NCBI GenBank assembly: GCA_034509425.1
Contig: JAVTVJ010000513.1
Span: 744,001-808,000 of the forward strand
Source of the DNA: Eopsaltria australis
Lineage: Eukaryota; Chordata; Aves; Passeriformes; Petroicidae
Direction of reading: 5' to 3'
Length of the DNA stretch: 64,000 nt
Shown: positions 19,766 through 31,550 of the stretch, in pieces
Numbering within the stretch: the first letter of the stretch is position 1
Layout of the letters: the number at the start of each line of letters is the position of its first letter
The notes under the pieces: model-generated
Told to the model about the DNA's origin: nothing
The model's database searches: none
The model's input: only the letters and a program-made list of their open reading frames with translations
Program-made: the position numbers and the translations under genes

Positions 19766-20930
19766 CACCCTTGAAGCAGTTGCAGGATGAGCCCTGGGCC
19801 TCCTCTTCAGAAGCTCCAGCAGCCCAGGTGCCTCAGCTTCTCCACACAGGCCCCAAAGCCCATCCTGTCAGTCCTGCAGAACCTCTCCAGCTCCTCCTCA
19901 CTCACAGCCCCAGAACAGGGAGCCCCACACCCAGACACACCAGCCCAGATGTGGCCCCTGGCCTGTGGTGCCTCTGGCCAGGGAACAGCACGAGGCACTG
20001 CAGGAGCCTGCAGACAATTCCTGAAGCACTTGTAGGATGATCCTGCTCCCCAAGGGACGTTCCCATGGTGCCAAGTCAGGAAATGAAATGGGGAGTGGGG
20101 CCAGAGAGGAAGGGGCAAACAGGGATGGGCTGTTTGCAGGGGAGGGGACAGGGATGGGCAAGAGGAAGAAATGTGGAGCAGGAAAGAGGAAAGAAAGCAA
20201 AGGTGAAGCCAAGGAAATGCTCAGGGCTGTTTGGGAGTGGCTGCCAGGCAGCCCTGGCTCTGAGCAACAACATCTGCAGTGGGACAGGAAACTCACAGCT
20301 GATGGGAACAAACTCTCTGTCTGCCTTCAGAGGCCACAACAAACCTGAGTGGTTTCCCTGGTGTCCCCCAGCCCTTGGTGGCCCCCAGGGGCTGATGGCA
20401 TTTGTGCTCCCTCAGGTTCATGTCCCCACACCAACACCATGGGGTGCTGACGCCTGCTCTGTGCAATGCAAACAGGGGCTGGTGAGCCAGTGCTGCCGTG
20501 TGTGTGCCTGCACGGATGCAGCAGCTCTGTGAGCTGGGGAGAGGCCAGGGCTGCAGAGGGGGGATGTTGTTGGCAGGTGCATGAGGACGCTCTGGGACGC
20601 TGCCCTGGGCTGTCCAGCGCAGTGGGGATGGATCAGCCCCTGCTCTGCTGCTCCTTCCCGTCTCCCCCAGGGACCTTGCAGAGCCCCAGCCATGCTGTTT
20701 GCCCCCAGCCTGCCCACGGCCAGCCTGGGGCTGCTGACGGGGCTTTTCTGTGCTGAGCATTGGCCTGGGCGTGTTCTTGAGAGAGCCTGGGCAAGGAGCC
20801 TGGAGCCCCCAGGCCCTGGCCTGAGGCGTCAGCGCTGCCCCAGCAGTGCCCATGGCCTGTCCCTGCTGCAGCCCCGGCACTGCCACCCCCAGGGCTGTGA
20901 GTGAGCCTGAGAGCACTCAGGCCCTAGAGC
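19766..20930. other. Intergenic sequence upstream of module D
   Basis: GC-rich with short overlapping open frames on both strands and no recognisable protein, LTR or tandem repeat. Confidence 0.4.
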
Positions 20931-21354
20931 AACAGCAGGGCCAGGAGGGCAGCACGAGGGCCAGTGGCACGGGAGCAGCACTGGCAACACCAAGTGCTGC
21001 TGCTCCTGGGCAGAGCTGCTGTGCCAGCCCTCATCTGCCCCCAGCTCTGCACACAGACATTGCTGCTGCAGCTGCAGGGAAGGCAACAAAAGGGGATCTG
21101 AAATGAAAACTTTGCTGGGAGATGCTTTATTTCATTTAAAGCTATGGAGAGCACAGCTCCTCATTGACGGAGTCTGGTCCCACAGCAAAGGTGGAGAGAA
21201 ACAAAACGAGAAATGGCAAAATAATGGCACTTATTTGTGGAAAATATTTAAAAACTAAAACAAAGGAAAGAATAGAACAAACGAGCAACCCAGCCCAAGA
21301 AGAATTATCAAAGATGACTTTATTACAAACGGTTTTCAGAAATTGGCCACCAGT

Positions 21355-22290
21355 TTAATACTTCTGAGATCGCCCAATCATCAGTCTCCACACTTCAGCC
21401 TTGAGCTCCTGGTTCCTTAGGCTGTAAATGAGGGGGTTCAGGGCTGGAGACACCACCGAGTACAGAAGTGACGCTGCCAGATCCAGGGATGGGGAGGAGA
21501 TGGAGGAAGGCTTCAGGTAGGCAAATGCTGCAGTGCTCACAGCCAGGGTGACCACAGCCAGGTGAGGGAGGCACATGGAAAAGGCTTTGTGCCGTCCCTG
21601 CTCAGAGGGGATCCTCAGCACAGCCCTGAAGATCTGCACATACGAGAAAACTATGAACACAAAACATCCAACTGCTAAGGAGACAGTGAACACAGAAACC
21701 CCGACTTTCCTGAAGTAGCTGGAGTGTGAGCAAGAGAGCTTGAGGATCTGTGGGATTTCACAGAAGAAGTGGCCCAGGGCATTGCCCTGGCACAGGGGCA
21801 GGGAAAATGTATTGGCCGTGTGCAGCAGAGCAAAGAGGAAGCCACTGGCCCAGGCAGCTGCTGCCATGTGGGCACAAGCTCTGCTGCCCAGGAGGGTCCC
21901 GTAGTGCAGGGGTTTGCAGATGGACACGTAGCGGTCATAGCACATGATGGTCAGGAGACAATACTCTGTTCCAATGAAGAACATAAAGAAAAAAACCTGA
22001 GCAGCACATCCTGAGTAGGAGATGTCTCTGGTGTCCCAGAGAGAATTGTGCATGGCTTTGGGGACAGTGGTGCAGATGGAGCACAGGTCGCTGAGGGCCA
22101 GGTTGAGCAGGAAGAAGAACATGGGGGTGTGCAGGTGGTGGCCGCAGGCTATGGCGCTGATGATGAGGCCGTTGCCCAGGAGGGCAGCCAGGGAGATGGC
22201 CAGGAAGAGGCAGAAGTGCAGGAGCTGAAGCTGCCGCATGTCTGCCAATGGCAGCAGGAGGAAGTGGCTGATGGAGCTGCTGTTGGACAT
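21355..22290 (-). CDS. Olfactory receptor, OR14-like, intact
   Basis: A 311-residue, seven-transmembrane odorant receptor coded by one exon, predicted to signal through the olfactory G protein at the cilia membrane. Evident features are an N-terminal glycosylation site in MSNSSS, TM1 with GN, LHTPMFFFLLNLALSDL in TM2, MCYDRYVSICKPLHY at the end of TM3, KAFSMCLPHLAVV leading into TM6 and NPLIYSLRNQELK in TM7. I start at MSNSSS, shared by all copies; an in-frame ATG seven codons upstream (22309-22311) also lies in the predicted exon. A splice acceptor (22314-22315) precedes the exon. A minus-strand AATAAA (21319-21324) lies about 30 bases past the stop. TM3 and the EL2/TM5 segment differ most from the paralogues. 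Ligand unknown. Confidence 0.93.
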   Translation of the reverse strand: MSNSSSISHFLLLPLADMRQLQLLHFCLFLAISLAALLGNGLIISAIACGHHLHTPMFFFLLNLALSDLCSICTTVPKAMHNSLWDTRDISYSGCAAQVFFFMFFIGTEYCLLTIMCYDRYVSICKPLHYGTLLGSRACAHMAAAAWASGFLFALLHTANTFSLPLCQGNALGHFFCEIPQILKLSCSHSSYFRKVGVSVFTVSLAVGCFVFIVFSYVQIFRAVLRIPSEQGRHKAFSMCLPHLAVVTLAVSTAAFAYLKPSSISSPSLDLAASLLYSVVSPALNPLIYSLRNQELKAEVWRLMIGRSQKY

Positions 22291-22313
22291 TTGCTCTGTC
22301 TTGGCATGCAAAT

Positions 22314-23120
22314 CTGTAAAAAAGCAATCATGGAATAATTTGGTTTTCAGGGGACTTTAAATATCCCAGCACAGTTTGGTCGCTCTTTCTCCCCACTGCC
22401 TGCCCAGGGCTCTGCTGCCTGGAGCTGTCCGTGCCAGCAGCTGCTTCCCTGTGCCCAGGACTGGGACCTGTCAGTGGAGCCAGAGCCCAGCCCAGCCCTG
22501 AGGGCTCAGCTCTGGCCCTGCAGAGCCCTCCCAGCACAGGGCACTGCCCAGGGGCAGCTCTGGCTCTGCAGGCTCTGATGGCAAAGTCAGAGCAACCCTA
22601 AGTAGGCTGGAAAAGTGACACTGATGCTGCCTGTAAGGGACTCTGTGCAGATTTCTGTCACTGGCTGGTTTATTCAGAGCTCAGAGAAAGTGTTTTGGAT
22701 TTTTCTCAACCTGAACTGAGAGATTAATATCTGTGTGCAATTTCCCATACAGGCAACCCAGAGCAATAGATTGGAAAAGGAGGATTTCCCTTGTTTATGT
22801 GGTCATAAACATGCTGTTCTCATGCACCATCTGTTTCCAAATGTCCTGGCGTTAAACATCATGCCAGGAACAGTCCTGAACAATGCATCACACTCACCAC
22901 ACAAGAAGAACACTTCCAAGCCTTTCCAGATGTCTCCTTCCACCCAGATCTTGTCCCCCAGCACTGGCAGCAGCTCCCCGGGCCGGCTGAGAGCTGCCCC
23001 TGGCAGGCAGCAGAGTCCCTGGCCCAGCACAGCGCCCTGGGCTGCAGGACCCTGCTCTGCAGGACAGCCCTGGGCACCCCTGGCTGCTCTACACAAGAGA
23101 GAATCAGAGAATGCACTCAC
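22314..23120 (-). other. Predicted 5' intron of the receptor gene
   Basis: On the minus strand, a donor (GTGAGTG, 23114-23120) follows 'actacagatcct', and an acceptor with a strong pyrimidine tract (ttgcttttttacag) precedes the coding exon. Donor and acceptor recur with nearly the same spacing in the copies at 59917-60725 and 49105-49910. This supports a 5' untranslated exon roughly 0.8 kb upstream, common for olfactory receptors. There is no transcript evidence. Confidence 0.55.
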
Positions 23121-24234
23121 AGGATCTGTAGTCATTGGGATGTTCCAGCTTTAGGAGATCACTCCAGGAGCTGCAGCTGCCTTGTCCTGCAGCCAGAGGC
23201 TTCCTGTGTCAAGGGCTGCCAATGATTCTCCCCAGGCACTTCTCAGCATCTTCCAGCCCTGACTGATTGAAGCTCTCTGTGCCTCTGTGCTGTGCCCGGG
23301 GTGGCTGCAGGCAGTGCCCCAGCCCTGCTGAGCTGTGCACAGGAGCTGCTCCTGGCCAGAGCTGTCTCTCTGCAGCGCTGCCCTTGCCAGGAGCTGCCTC
23401 TGTGCCAGGAGCCCGGCCCAGCTCAGCAGCACAGACATAGCACAAGGACTGGAATGACCCTCTGGGGCTTTGGTGCGGAGTCCCTGAACATCAGTCCTTG
23501 AGAGGGAGTTGAAGAAACTTCTCAAGAAGTCAAAGTCAGAATCAAACTCCAAAGTTTCCTGAAGTTTTAATGGGTCCCACTGAGGGACACGACTGAGAAA
23601 GTGTCCCCAGGTTCCAGTAGAGCAGAACACTGGAGGCAGTGATGACAGCTGGGGACAAACAAGGCAAAGGTGTCTGTGATGCTGAGCAAAGCTGGATGTG
23701 TTTCAGCAATGCAAAGGGCCAAGGCCTGAGCCCCAGCCCCTGGCAAGGCACATCCTGTCCCTCCCTCATTGCTCAGGCCTCTTCCTGGGCCACTGCCATG
23801 TGGCCATGTGCAATGGCAAGGGCAGCACCATGGGGCGGCCCCTGCCAGGCTGCTGAGCAGGGCCAAGGAGGCAATGAGGCCCCAGCACAGCAAGGCTCAC
23901 TTGTCTCCTCCTCATGCCTCACGCCCAGGGCCAGCAGCCATGGCCAAAGTGCTGCAGGAGTTGCCTCTGGCAGGGCCTTGCAGCTGCTGCCCATGCCTGT
24001 GGCCTCTGCAGCCCAGGCTGTGCTACGGTGTCCCTGCCCTGCGCCTCTGTCCCTGCAGGCTGTCCTCATGCCCTGGCTGCCCCACCTGGCTGGCCCCTTC
24101 CTTTGCTTACAGCTCTGCCTCCTGCCTGCCTCTGCCTGGCCACACAATGACTTGGCCTTGATGCCTGATGGGTTAATTCAATTTTTACTGTGTCTGTGAA
24201 CTTTTAGGAGAAAAACCAGTCATACGTAGGCTGC

Positions 24235-24807
24235 TGTATTGGGTCTGACTGGGGTAAAGCTCACAGGCCTTACACTGCTGTACTTTGCTTTGGTAGCTGG
24301 TGTTGATAACAGAGCAGTGTTTTGGCTACTGCCAAGCTGTGCTGTCCCTGTGACATTCCTTCCCCCACTGAAGGGGATGGGGGGGGGCAAGATCCTGGGA
24401 GGGGACACCAGCAGGCCAGCTGACCCCAGTCAGCCAAAGGGATATTCCATCCCATATGACATCAGCTCAGATATATAAGGGAAGGAAGAGAGGAGGAGGG
24501 GGAGGCATTCGGGACTTGTCCATGTTTGCCTCCTCGAGCAACCATCACGTGTGCTGGAGCCCTGCTTCCCAGAAAGTGTCCGGACATCGCTGCTGATGGG
24601 AAGTAGAGATTGATTGTTTTCTCTTCTTGCTCTTGCGCGCGCAACTTTCAACTTGCTTGTTCTATTTTTTCCTCCACTGTAATAAAACTGCCTTTACTCA
24701 CCCTGATAGTCTTTTTCAATATTACCCTCTCCCCTCTCGCAGTGGGAGGGGGAGTGATAGAGTGACTGAGTGGGCACCTGGCCCCTGGCTGGGGTCAACC
24801 CACGACA
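24235..24807 (+). mobile_element. Solo LTR with 5-bp target duplication
   Basis: 573 bp, begins TGTATTGGG and ends CACGACA, flanked by GCTGC on both sides (24230-24234 and 24808-24812). It has a TATA box (atatataag, 24471) and a polyadenylation signal (AATAAA, 24681-24686). The D copies at 38.9 and 61.8 kb lack it. A 5-bp duplication is typical of ERVL-type integrases. No internal region remains. Confidence 0.88.
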
Positions 24808-25090
24808 GCTGCCTTCTCAGTCAGGACTGTTGGAAGAGAAGAAGTCATCTGGCTCTAGAATGAAGTGATAGAAAAAACAAGGACTGAATTTGGGAACTTG
24901 GGATGGATTTTATGGTAATGGAGAAATTGTAATACTCATGTTGTGACTGTTTATAAGCATCACAATTGTAGAATCATGTGTCCACCTAAGGTTAGGGGTT
25001 ATCCCCTGCTGGAGATCAATCCTGTATAAATGACACCCTCTTACACACCAAACTAGTATTAAGGAGTCTTATTCTGATATTTCAGAGATT
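24808..25090 (+). mobile_element. Old LTR remnant linking module D to the minisatellite
   Basis: Homologous stretches sit at 38946-39245 and 61871-62120. The right half ends 'agtattaaggagtcttatt', like the terminal part of the LTR at 55260-55677 ('ggtgttaaggagtttttatt'), so it is probably the 3' part of an ancient LTR that was duplicated along with D. Confidence 0.5.
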
Positions 25091-26150
25091 TGGTTACAGA
25101 ACCTCACAGAACTGAGCAGACAACTGTGGCACTGTGGAACCTCATGGAACAAAGGGTCCATTGTGACACTGTAGAACCTGATGGAGCCAAAGAGCCATTG
25201 TGACACATGGAACTGATGGACCATTGTGACACTGCAGATCCAAGGAGAACGTTGTTGACAGTATGAAACCTCATGGAAGGAGAAGTCCATTGTGACACAG
25301 CAAGGCCTCATGGAACCAAGGGTCCATTGTGACACTGTGGGGCTTCATGGAATCAAACATCAATTGTGAAATTGCAGGGATTCATGGAACAACAGCTACT
25401 CCTGGGACACCTTGGGACCCACTGGAAGCAAGGGGCCATTGTAGCATGGCAGGGCCTCATGGAATCAAGGGGACCACAGTGACAGTGAGGGGCTCCATGG
25501 GATGAAGGGTCCGCTCTGACACTATGGAACCAAGGAGACAGTTGTTACACTACAGGACATCATGGAACCAAGGCCATTGTGACACTGAGGCCTCGTGGAA
25601 CCAAAGGGCCATTGTGGCACAGCAGGGCCTCATGGAACAAGGGGACCATTGTGACATTGTAGGGCTCAATGGAACAAAGGGGCCTTTGTGACACTGTGGG
25701 GTCACATGGATCCAGTGGTCTGTTGTGACACTGCAGGGCCTCGTAGAATCATGGAGACCATTGTGACACTACAGGCCTCATTGAACCAAGGGGCCATTGT
25801 GACACTTTGCAGCACCATGGAAGCAAGGAGCCACTGTTACACTGTTGGTTCTTGTCAGGCCAAGAGGCAATGGTGGCACTGAGTGGCACCATTGAACCAA
25901 GGAGACCATTGTCACACTGCAGGACCTCATGGAATCATGGAGACCATTGTGACACTCTGCGGCCCCATGGAAGCAAGGGGCCATTGTATCACTGTGCAGC
26001 TCCATGGAACCAAGGGAACCATTGTGACACTCTGGCACCCCATGGAAACAAGGGGCCAGTGTGACACAGCGGGGCCATGTGGAACCAAGGATCCAATATG
26101 ACACTACCATTGTGACACCACAGGGCCCCATGGATCCAAGGGAACAGGTA
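25091..26150 (+). repeat. 38-bp minisatellite array
   Basis: About 27 degenerate units, forward orientation. Equivalent arrays follow the other D blocks at 39246 and 62121. Confidence 0.85.
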
Positions 26151-27290
26151 ACAGGTCTGGTTGGCTTGGCCTGACTGGCTCAACTGACCGTGGCATGTCG
26201 AGGGTCTCTTCCCATGTGCCCCTGAAACACTGGGGCTCTGGGCTTTCCTCCAAATGGAAAAGAACTGTCCTTCTCCTCCAAGTGCCCATGGCCAAAATGG
26301 GAATGTGACTCCAAAATTCCCTGTATCCAAGGAGTGCTTCTGGACAAAAGCTGCCCTTACCAACAAGTTTGGCTGCCCTTGGCTTCCTGAGAGCCATCTC
26401 TCACCTGCCTTCAAACACTGGGGCTCTGTGCTTTCCTTCCTATGGAAAAGAACCATCCCTCCTGCCCAGGCATCCATGGCCAAAACTGGTACTACTCCTC
26501 CAAAATTCCCTATATGCAAGGGTTTCTCAAAGACAAAAGTTGCCAGGACAGACAGCTCTGGCTGGCCTTGGCCTCTGGGGCCTGCCTCTTACCGGGCCTG
26601 AAACACTGGGGCTCTGGGCTTTCCTTCCTCTGGGAAAGAAATGGCCTTCTGCTCATAGTCTAAGAAACTGAGCAGAGGACAAGGCCACCTAGACCTGTGT
26701 CTTGTAGCAGCTTTTGTCTGACAGCAATCCTTGGATAGATGGAATTTTGGACGGCAAATTCCTATTTTGCCCACAGGCACCTGGAGAAGAAGGATGGCTC
26801 TTTTCCATAGGAAGGAAAGCAGAGTCCCAGTGTTTCAGAAGCAGGTAAGTGATAGCCAGAGAGGGCCAAGGCCAACCAGAGCTGTCTGTCCTGGCAGCTT
26901 TTGGCTGGGAGAAATCCTTGGATAAGTGGAATTTTGGGAGGTACAATCCCAATTTTGGCCATGGCCTCTGGAGGAGAAGGAGGGTTCTTTTCCATAGGAA
27001 GGAAGGAACAAAGCTCTGGTATTTCAGGGGCAGATGAGAGGTGACCACCAGAGGCCAAGGCCAGCAAGAGCTGGGAGGTTTTGTCTGGGAGAAACCCTTC
27101 ATATAGAGAATTCTTTAGGAGGAGTAGCAATTTTGACCATGGGCACCAGGAGGAGAATGACAGTACTTTTGCATGGGAAGGAAAGCACAAAGCCCCAGTG
27201 CTCCAGGGGCTGATGAGCAGCAGCCCTCAACAGGCCAAGATCAGCTAACCTGTCAGGTGGCCCCTCAGAAGCCAAGCCAGCCAGGCCTGT
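26151..27290. repeat. ~190-bp satellite, inverted arrays meeting at 26.66 kb
   Basis: Monomers of about 189-190 bp, recognised by 'ccttggatagatggaatttt' and 'ttttccataggaaggaaagc'. Landmarks at about 26729 and 26918, and later 27907, 28096 and 28287, give the period. Left of 26643 the monomers run in reverse, right of 26686 forward, so the array is head-to-head. Since 190 is not a multiple of three, no frame persists. Confidence 0.8.
26643..26686. other. Hairpin at the satellite inversion point
   Basis: The segments ggccttctgctca (26643-26655) and tgagcagaggacaaggcc (26669-26686) are imperfect inverted repeats around a 13-base loop. The same hairpin lies at 63246-63289. Confidence 0.7.
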
Positions 27291-27600
27291 TCCATGTTCC
27301 TTAGGTTTCAGTGTCCTTGCTTCTGTAGCGCCACAATGGCCCCTGGCTTCCAGAAGGCCCCAAAGTTTCACAATGGTCTCCATGATTCCATGGGGCCTTG
27401 CAATGTCACAATGATCTCCATGGATCCACGGTGCCCTGCAGGATCACAATGGCCCTTTGGTTCCACCAGGCCCTGTAATGCAACACTGGCCTCTTGGTTC
27501 CACAAAGCCCTGCTGCTTCACATTGGCCCCTTGGGACCATGCGGCCCCACAGAGCCACAATGATCCCCTTGGTTCCACGAGGCCCATCAGTGTCACCGTG
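27291..27600 (-). repeat. 38-bp minisatellite, inverted
   Basis: About eight units in the opposite orientation (ccttggttccaca, gtcacaatggccc), between two satellite stretches. Confidence 0.75.
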
Positions 27601-28660
27601 GTCTCTATAGAAAGGAAGAATCCAAGCCCCAGTGTCGCAGGGGCAGATGAGGGGCAGTCACCAGAGGGCAAGACCAGCCAGACTAGATGGTACTGGCAGA
27701 TTTCATCTGGGAGCAATCCCCAGATACAGAGAATTTTAGAGGCACAACAGGAATTTTGGATATGGACACTTGCAAGAGGAGGATGGTTTTTTTCCATAGG
27801 AATGAAAGCATGGAACACCAAGGTTTCAGGGGCAGATGAAAGGTGAGTATCAGAGGCCAAGGCCAGCCAGACCTCTCTGTCCCGGATGCTTTTGTCTTAA
27901 ATCAACCCTTGGAAATAGGGAATTTTGGAGGTGGGATCCCAATTTAGGCCATTTCTGTGTTGATAAGAAGGTTGTTTCTTTTCCATTGGGAAGGAAAGCA
28001 CCAAACTTTGGTGTTTCAAAAGCAGGTGAGAGGCAGCCCCCAGAAGCCAAGGGCAGCCAGAGCTGTCTGTCCTGGCAGCTTTCACTTGGCAGCAATCCTT
28101 GGATGTGCAGAGTTTTGGAGGTGGAATCCCTATTCGGGCCATGGGCGCCTGGTTGAGATGAGTGCTTTTATCCCATAGGAAAGAAAAGCTCAAAGTCCAA
28201 GTGTTTGGGAAGAAGATGAGAGGAGGCCACAATGGGCCAAGGCAGCCAGACCTGTCTCTCCTGGCACCTTTCTTCTGAGGGCAATCCTTGGATATAGGGA
28301 AATTTGAAGGCAGATTCCCAATTTTGACCATGGGCACCTGGACGTGAAAGGTTTTCTCCCATAGGAAAGAAAAGCACATGGTCTCAGTGTTTCAAAGGCA
28401 GATGAGAGGTGGCCCCCAGAAGGCCAAACCAGCCAGATCTGTGTGTCCTGACAGATTTCATCTGGGAACAGTCTTTGCATAAAAGGAAATTTGGAGGAGG
28501 AATCCCACTTTTGTCCATGGGCACCTGGAGGAGAAGGACAGTTCTCTTCCATAGCAAGGAAAGCCCAGAGCCCCAGTGCTTCAGGGGCAGTGGCCCTCCA
28601 AGTGCCAAGGTCAGACTGACCTTTAAGGCGGTCCCCACGAGGCCAATCCAGCCATGCCTG
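27601..28660 (+). repeat. ~190-bp satellite, forward monomers
   Basis: Five to six monomers like those at 26690-27290, with spacing close to 190 bp. Confidence 0.8.
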
Positions 28661-29140
28661 TTCCATGTTCCCTTGGTTCCATGGGGGCCCCACAGTGTCA
28701 CAATGGTCTCAACCTTGTTTCCATTATGTCCTGTAGTGTCACAATATTCTCCTTATTTCTTTAGTGTCACAATGGCTCCTTGCTGCCATAAGGCCTTGCA
28801 ATGTCACAGTGGCTTCTTGGTTCCACAAAGCCCTGAAGTGTCCCAATGGCCACTTGGCTCCATGAGTCCCCGCTGTGTCACAATGGCTCCTTGGTTCTAT
28901 GGGTCCCACAGTTTCATCATTGACCCTTGGTTCCACGGTGCCCCTGAGTTTCACAATGGTCTCTGGTTCCATGAGGTTCCATCGTGTCGCCATGGTGTCC
29001 TTGGGTCTGCAGTGTCACAATGAACCCTTGGTTCCATGAGTTTCTGTACTGTCAGCAATGGTTCCTTTGTTCCAATGAGGCCTTGATGTGTCACAATGGA
29101 CCCTTGGATCTGTGAGGTTCCACAGTGCCATGGATGGAAA
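28661..29140 (-). repeat. 38-bp minisatellite, inverted
   Basis: About twelve inverted units. Together with the array at 25091 it frames the satellite symmetrically. Confidence 0.8.
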
Positions 29141-29447
29141 ATCACGCTATGAAAAGCCAGTGTCCATAAAGGAGACAGAGGAGTCCTGCAACTTTATTCT
29201 AATAAAGGGAGGGAGTCCACTGGGGCACACGCCCACAGGGTTTTCTGTCTTGGGGTTTCAGAGGGTGCAGCTTCCTTTTATCCCAAACTTCTGGCTGCAC
29301 GTTGCCCTTTCCATTCCCCAGTGCCTGAGGTACAAGGAAGGTTCAGCCTTCCTGAACTGCCTGCCCCATATCCCCCTTTGAACCTCTCATTTTACCTCAA
29401 AGTTCATAAACTCAGGCTTGTGCAGACCCACCTGTGAGGGAAAGTCG
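29141..29447 (-). mobile_element. Probable LTR fragment, minus orientation
   Basis: On the minus strand, a polyadenylation signal (AATAAA in 'tagaataaagttgcagg', near 29200) follows GC-rich sequence, as in an LTR R region. Ends and target duplication are not visible. Confidence 0.4.
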
Positions 29448-31550
29448 CTGCTGTGCCAGGCCTGGCCTCAGGCCTTGGCCTTTCTGCTTCCTCCAGCCAA
29501 GCCAGGCCTTTCTCAGCATTGCACTTCCCTGCTCACAGCCTTTGGCTCCCTGCAATCCTGGCCTCAAGGATCTGCTCTCACCAGTCCCTGCGCAGCCTTT
29601 GCCACTCCCTGCCCTCACTGGGGCCCATTGATGCTCCAGGGCACTTGGAGTTTTGCTTCTGACTCCTTGAGCAGCTTCTTCATCCTTCTCTCAGTGCCTG
29701 AGGCTCCTGCACTCAGCCCCAAATCTACCATGGGGCTGATTAAAATCCAGAAAGGCCTCAGGAGCTCCTTGTCTTCCTTCAGTTGTCTTCATGTCTCCAG
29801 GGCTTGTGCAGCTGATTGGAGTCAGTTTGGAGATCTCTTAAGGAGGGAGATTTCAAAGTGCACCTCTTTGAAAAAAGTGCACACTTTTTGTTTTCCATTA
29901 ATCAATGGAAATGGTTTATGGAATCTGTTAATCAATGGAATATATTTTTACATTTCAGTTCAGAAAAGAGGTGACAGGAGCATTCTCCAAGTGATGTTGA
30001 TGCTAAATATCTCCTTAGGAGGTCTGGGCACAGAGAAGAATGAGCCCCTTGCAGGCTGACCCTGTTTGGACAAGCTGCTCCTCAGCCCCCAACCTCACCA
30101 TGTCTGACATCGCCCACCTGGCACTGACATCCCTGTCCCCTGCATCACAACCTTGTCCCCTGAGCTCTGCAGCTGCGTGTCCCAGCCCATTGCACCATGT
30201 CCCACCTGCTCTCCTCAGGGCTCTGCCTGCACACAGGCCCAGGAGAAGTTTTCCTGTTGGTGAGGAAAGAATGGAAATGCCTGAGCAGGTTTCCTGAACA
30301 ACAAACCCCACTCAGGAAGCACATGCTCAGTCCAGGCTGCCTGGAATGATGTCACCTTTCTCCAAGGGACAGTGTGAGCAGAAATGATCTCTGTCAGCAG
30401 AATTCTCTGAGTCTTCCAGCTGAATTCTCTGTCTCTGTCCTTTGCCTGGGTCTCTGTTGCAGATGGAAGCTGCTGGTGCCATTCTCAGCTTTAAGCCCTC
30501 TTTTGATGCAGACAGATGTTCCCAGGTGTGTTAAGCAGGTGTTGCTCAATGTTTATGCAAAGCTTTTGTCTCCTGATGGAACCAAAAAGCCCCTGTGACA
30601 TATTGGGGCTGGATGGTACCAAGGAGACCATTGTGACACTGGGGATCCAAGGAGACCCTGGTGACACCATGGAAACTCATGGAACCATGGGCACTGTGAC
30701 ACAGCAGGGCCTCATGGAACCAAGGAGTGAATTGTGACTGTGCCAAACCTCATGGAACCAAGGGGCCCTTGTGACATTGAAGAACTTCACAGAACCAAGA
30801 GTCTGTTGTGACACAGGGGGCACTCATGAAACCATGGAGAGCATTTTGTCACTCTGAGGCCTGATGGCATCAAAGAGCCATGGTGGCACTGCAGAGCCTT
30901 GTGGAACCAAAGTAACCATAGTGTGGCTCCATGGAACCACCTCCATGGGGCCATGGTGACACTGTGGAGCCTCATTGAACCAATCAACCTCCATGTAACA
31001 CTGCAGGGCCTTGTGGAATCATGGAGACCATTGTGACACTGCAAGGCCTCATGGAAGCAAGGGGCCATTGTGACACTGTGGGACGTTGTGGGACCAAGGG
31101 GCAGTTGTGGTACCGTGGGAATTGTGGTAGCTGTGGCACCATGGAACCAAGGAGAGCATTGTGACACTACAGGACCCTATGGAACTGAGGATTCATGTAA
31201 CAGTGTGGGACACATGGAATCGAGGGGCCATTGTGACACTGCAGAACTGAAAGAGCCCATTGTGACACTGAGGGCCCCCATGGAACCAAAGGTGCATTCT
31301 GACATTGCAGGGCCTCATGGAATCCTGGAGACCACTGGGAAACTCCCAGGCCTTGTTTAATCAAGGGGCCCTGCAGGGCCTCATGGAACCAATGAGACCC
31401 CATAGAACCAAGGGTCCATTGTGACCCTGTGGTACCAAGGTGTCGTGGGCTGGCCCAGACCAGATGCCAGGCACCCACGAGAGCCACTCACTCACTCACT
31501 GCCCTCTGCAGCTGGACAGAGGAGAGAAAATTTAACAAAGGTTTCCTGGG
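29448..31550 (+). repeat. Duplicated module A, copy 2
   Basis: Direct duplicate of 36-2083, truncated on the right by an LTR starting at 31551. Confidence 0.85.
30590..31440 (+). repeat. 38-bp minisatellite within module A
   Basis: Unit-for-unit counterpart of 1120-1995, with the same unit order, so the duplication post-dates expansion of this array. Confidence 0.85.

Larger units (their letters stand above)
20931..24234 (-). repeat. Duplicated module D, copy 1 (receptor block)
   Basis: Carries an olfactory receptor with its 3' and 5' flanks. Related blocks are at 35561-38945, 48131-50375 (inverted) and 58561-61870. Similarity extends well beyond the coding exon, about 2 kb upstream of the start codon, so the unit of duplication is larger than the gene. 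Confidence 0.8.

Noticed and set aside
26151..28660. Repeated peptides from the 190-bp satellite resembling a repeat protein.
   Set aside because: The period changes frame at each monomer, and both strands give similar frames.
26151..28660. Identity of the 190-bp satellite with known ~191-bp finch centromeric repeats.
   Set aside because: Similar length alone is not evidence; I cannot compare sequences here.
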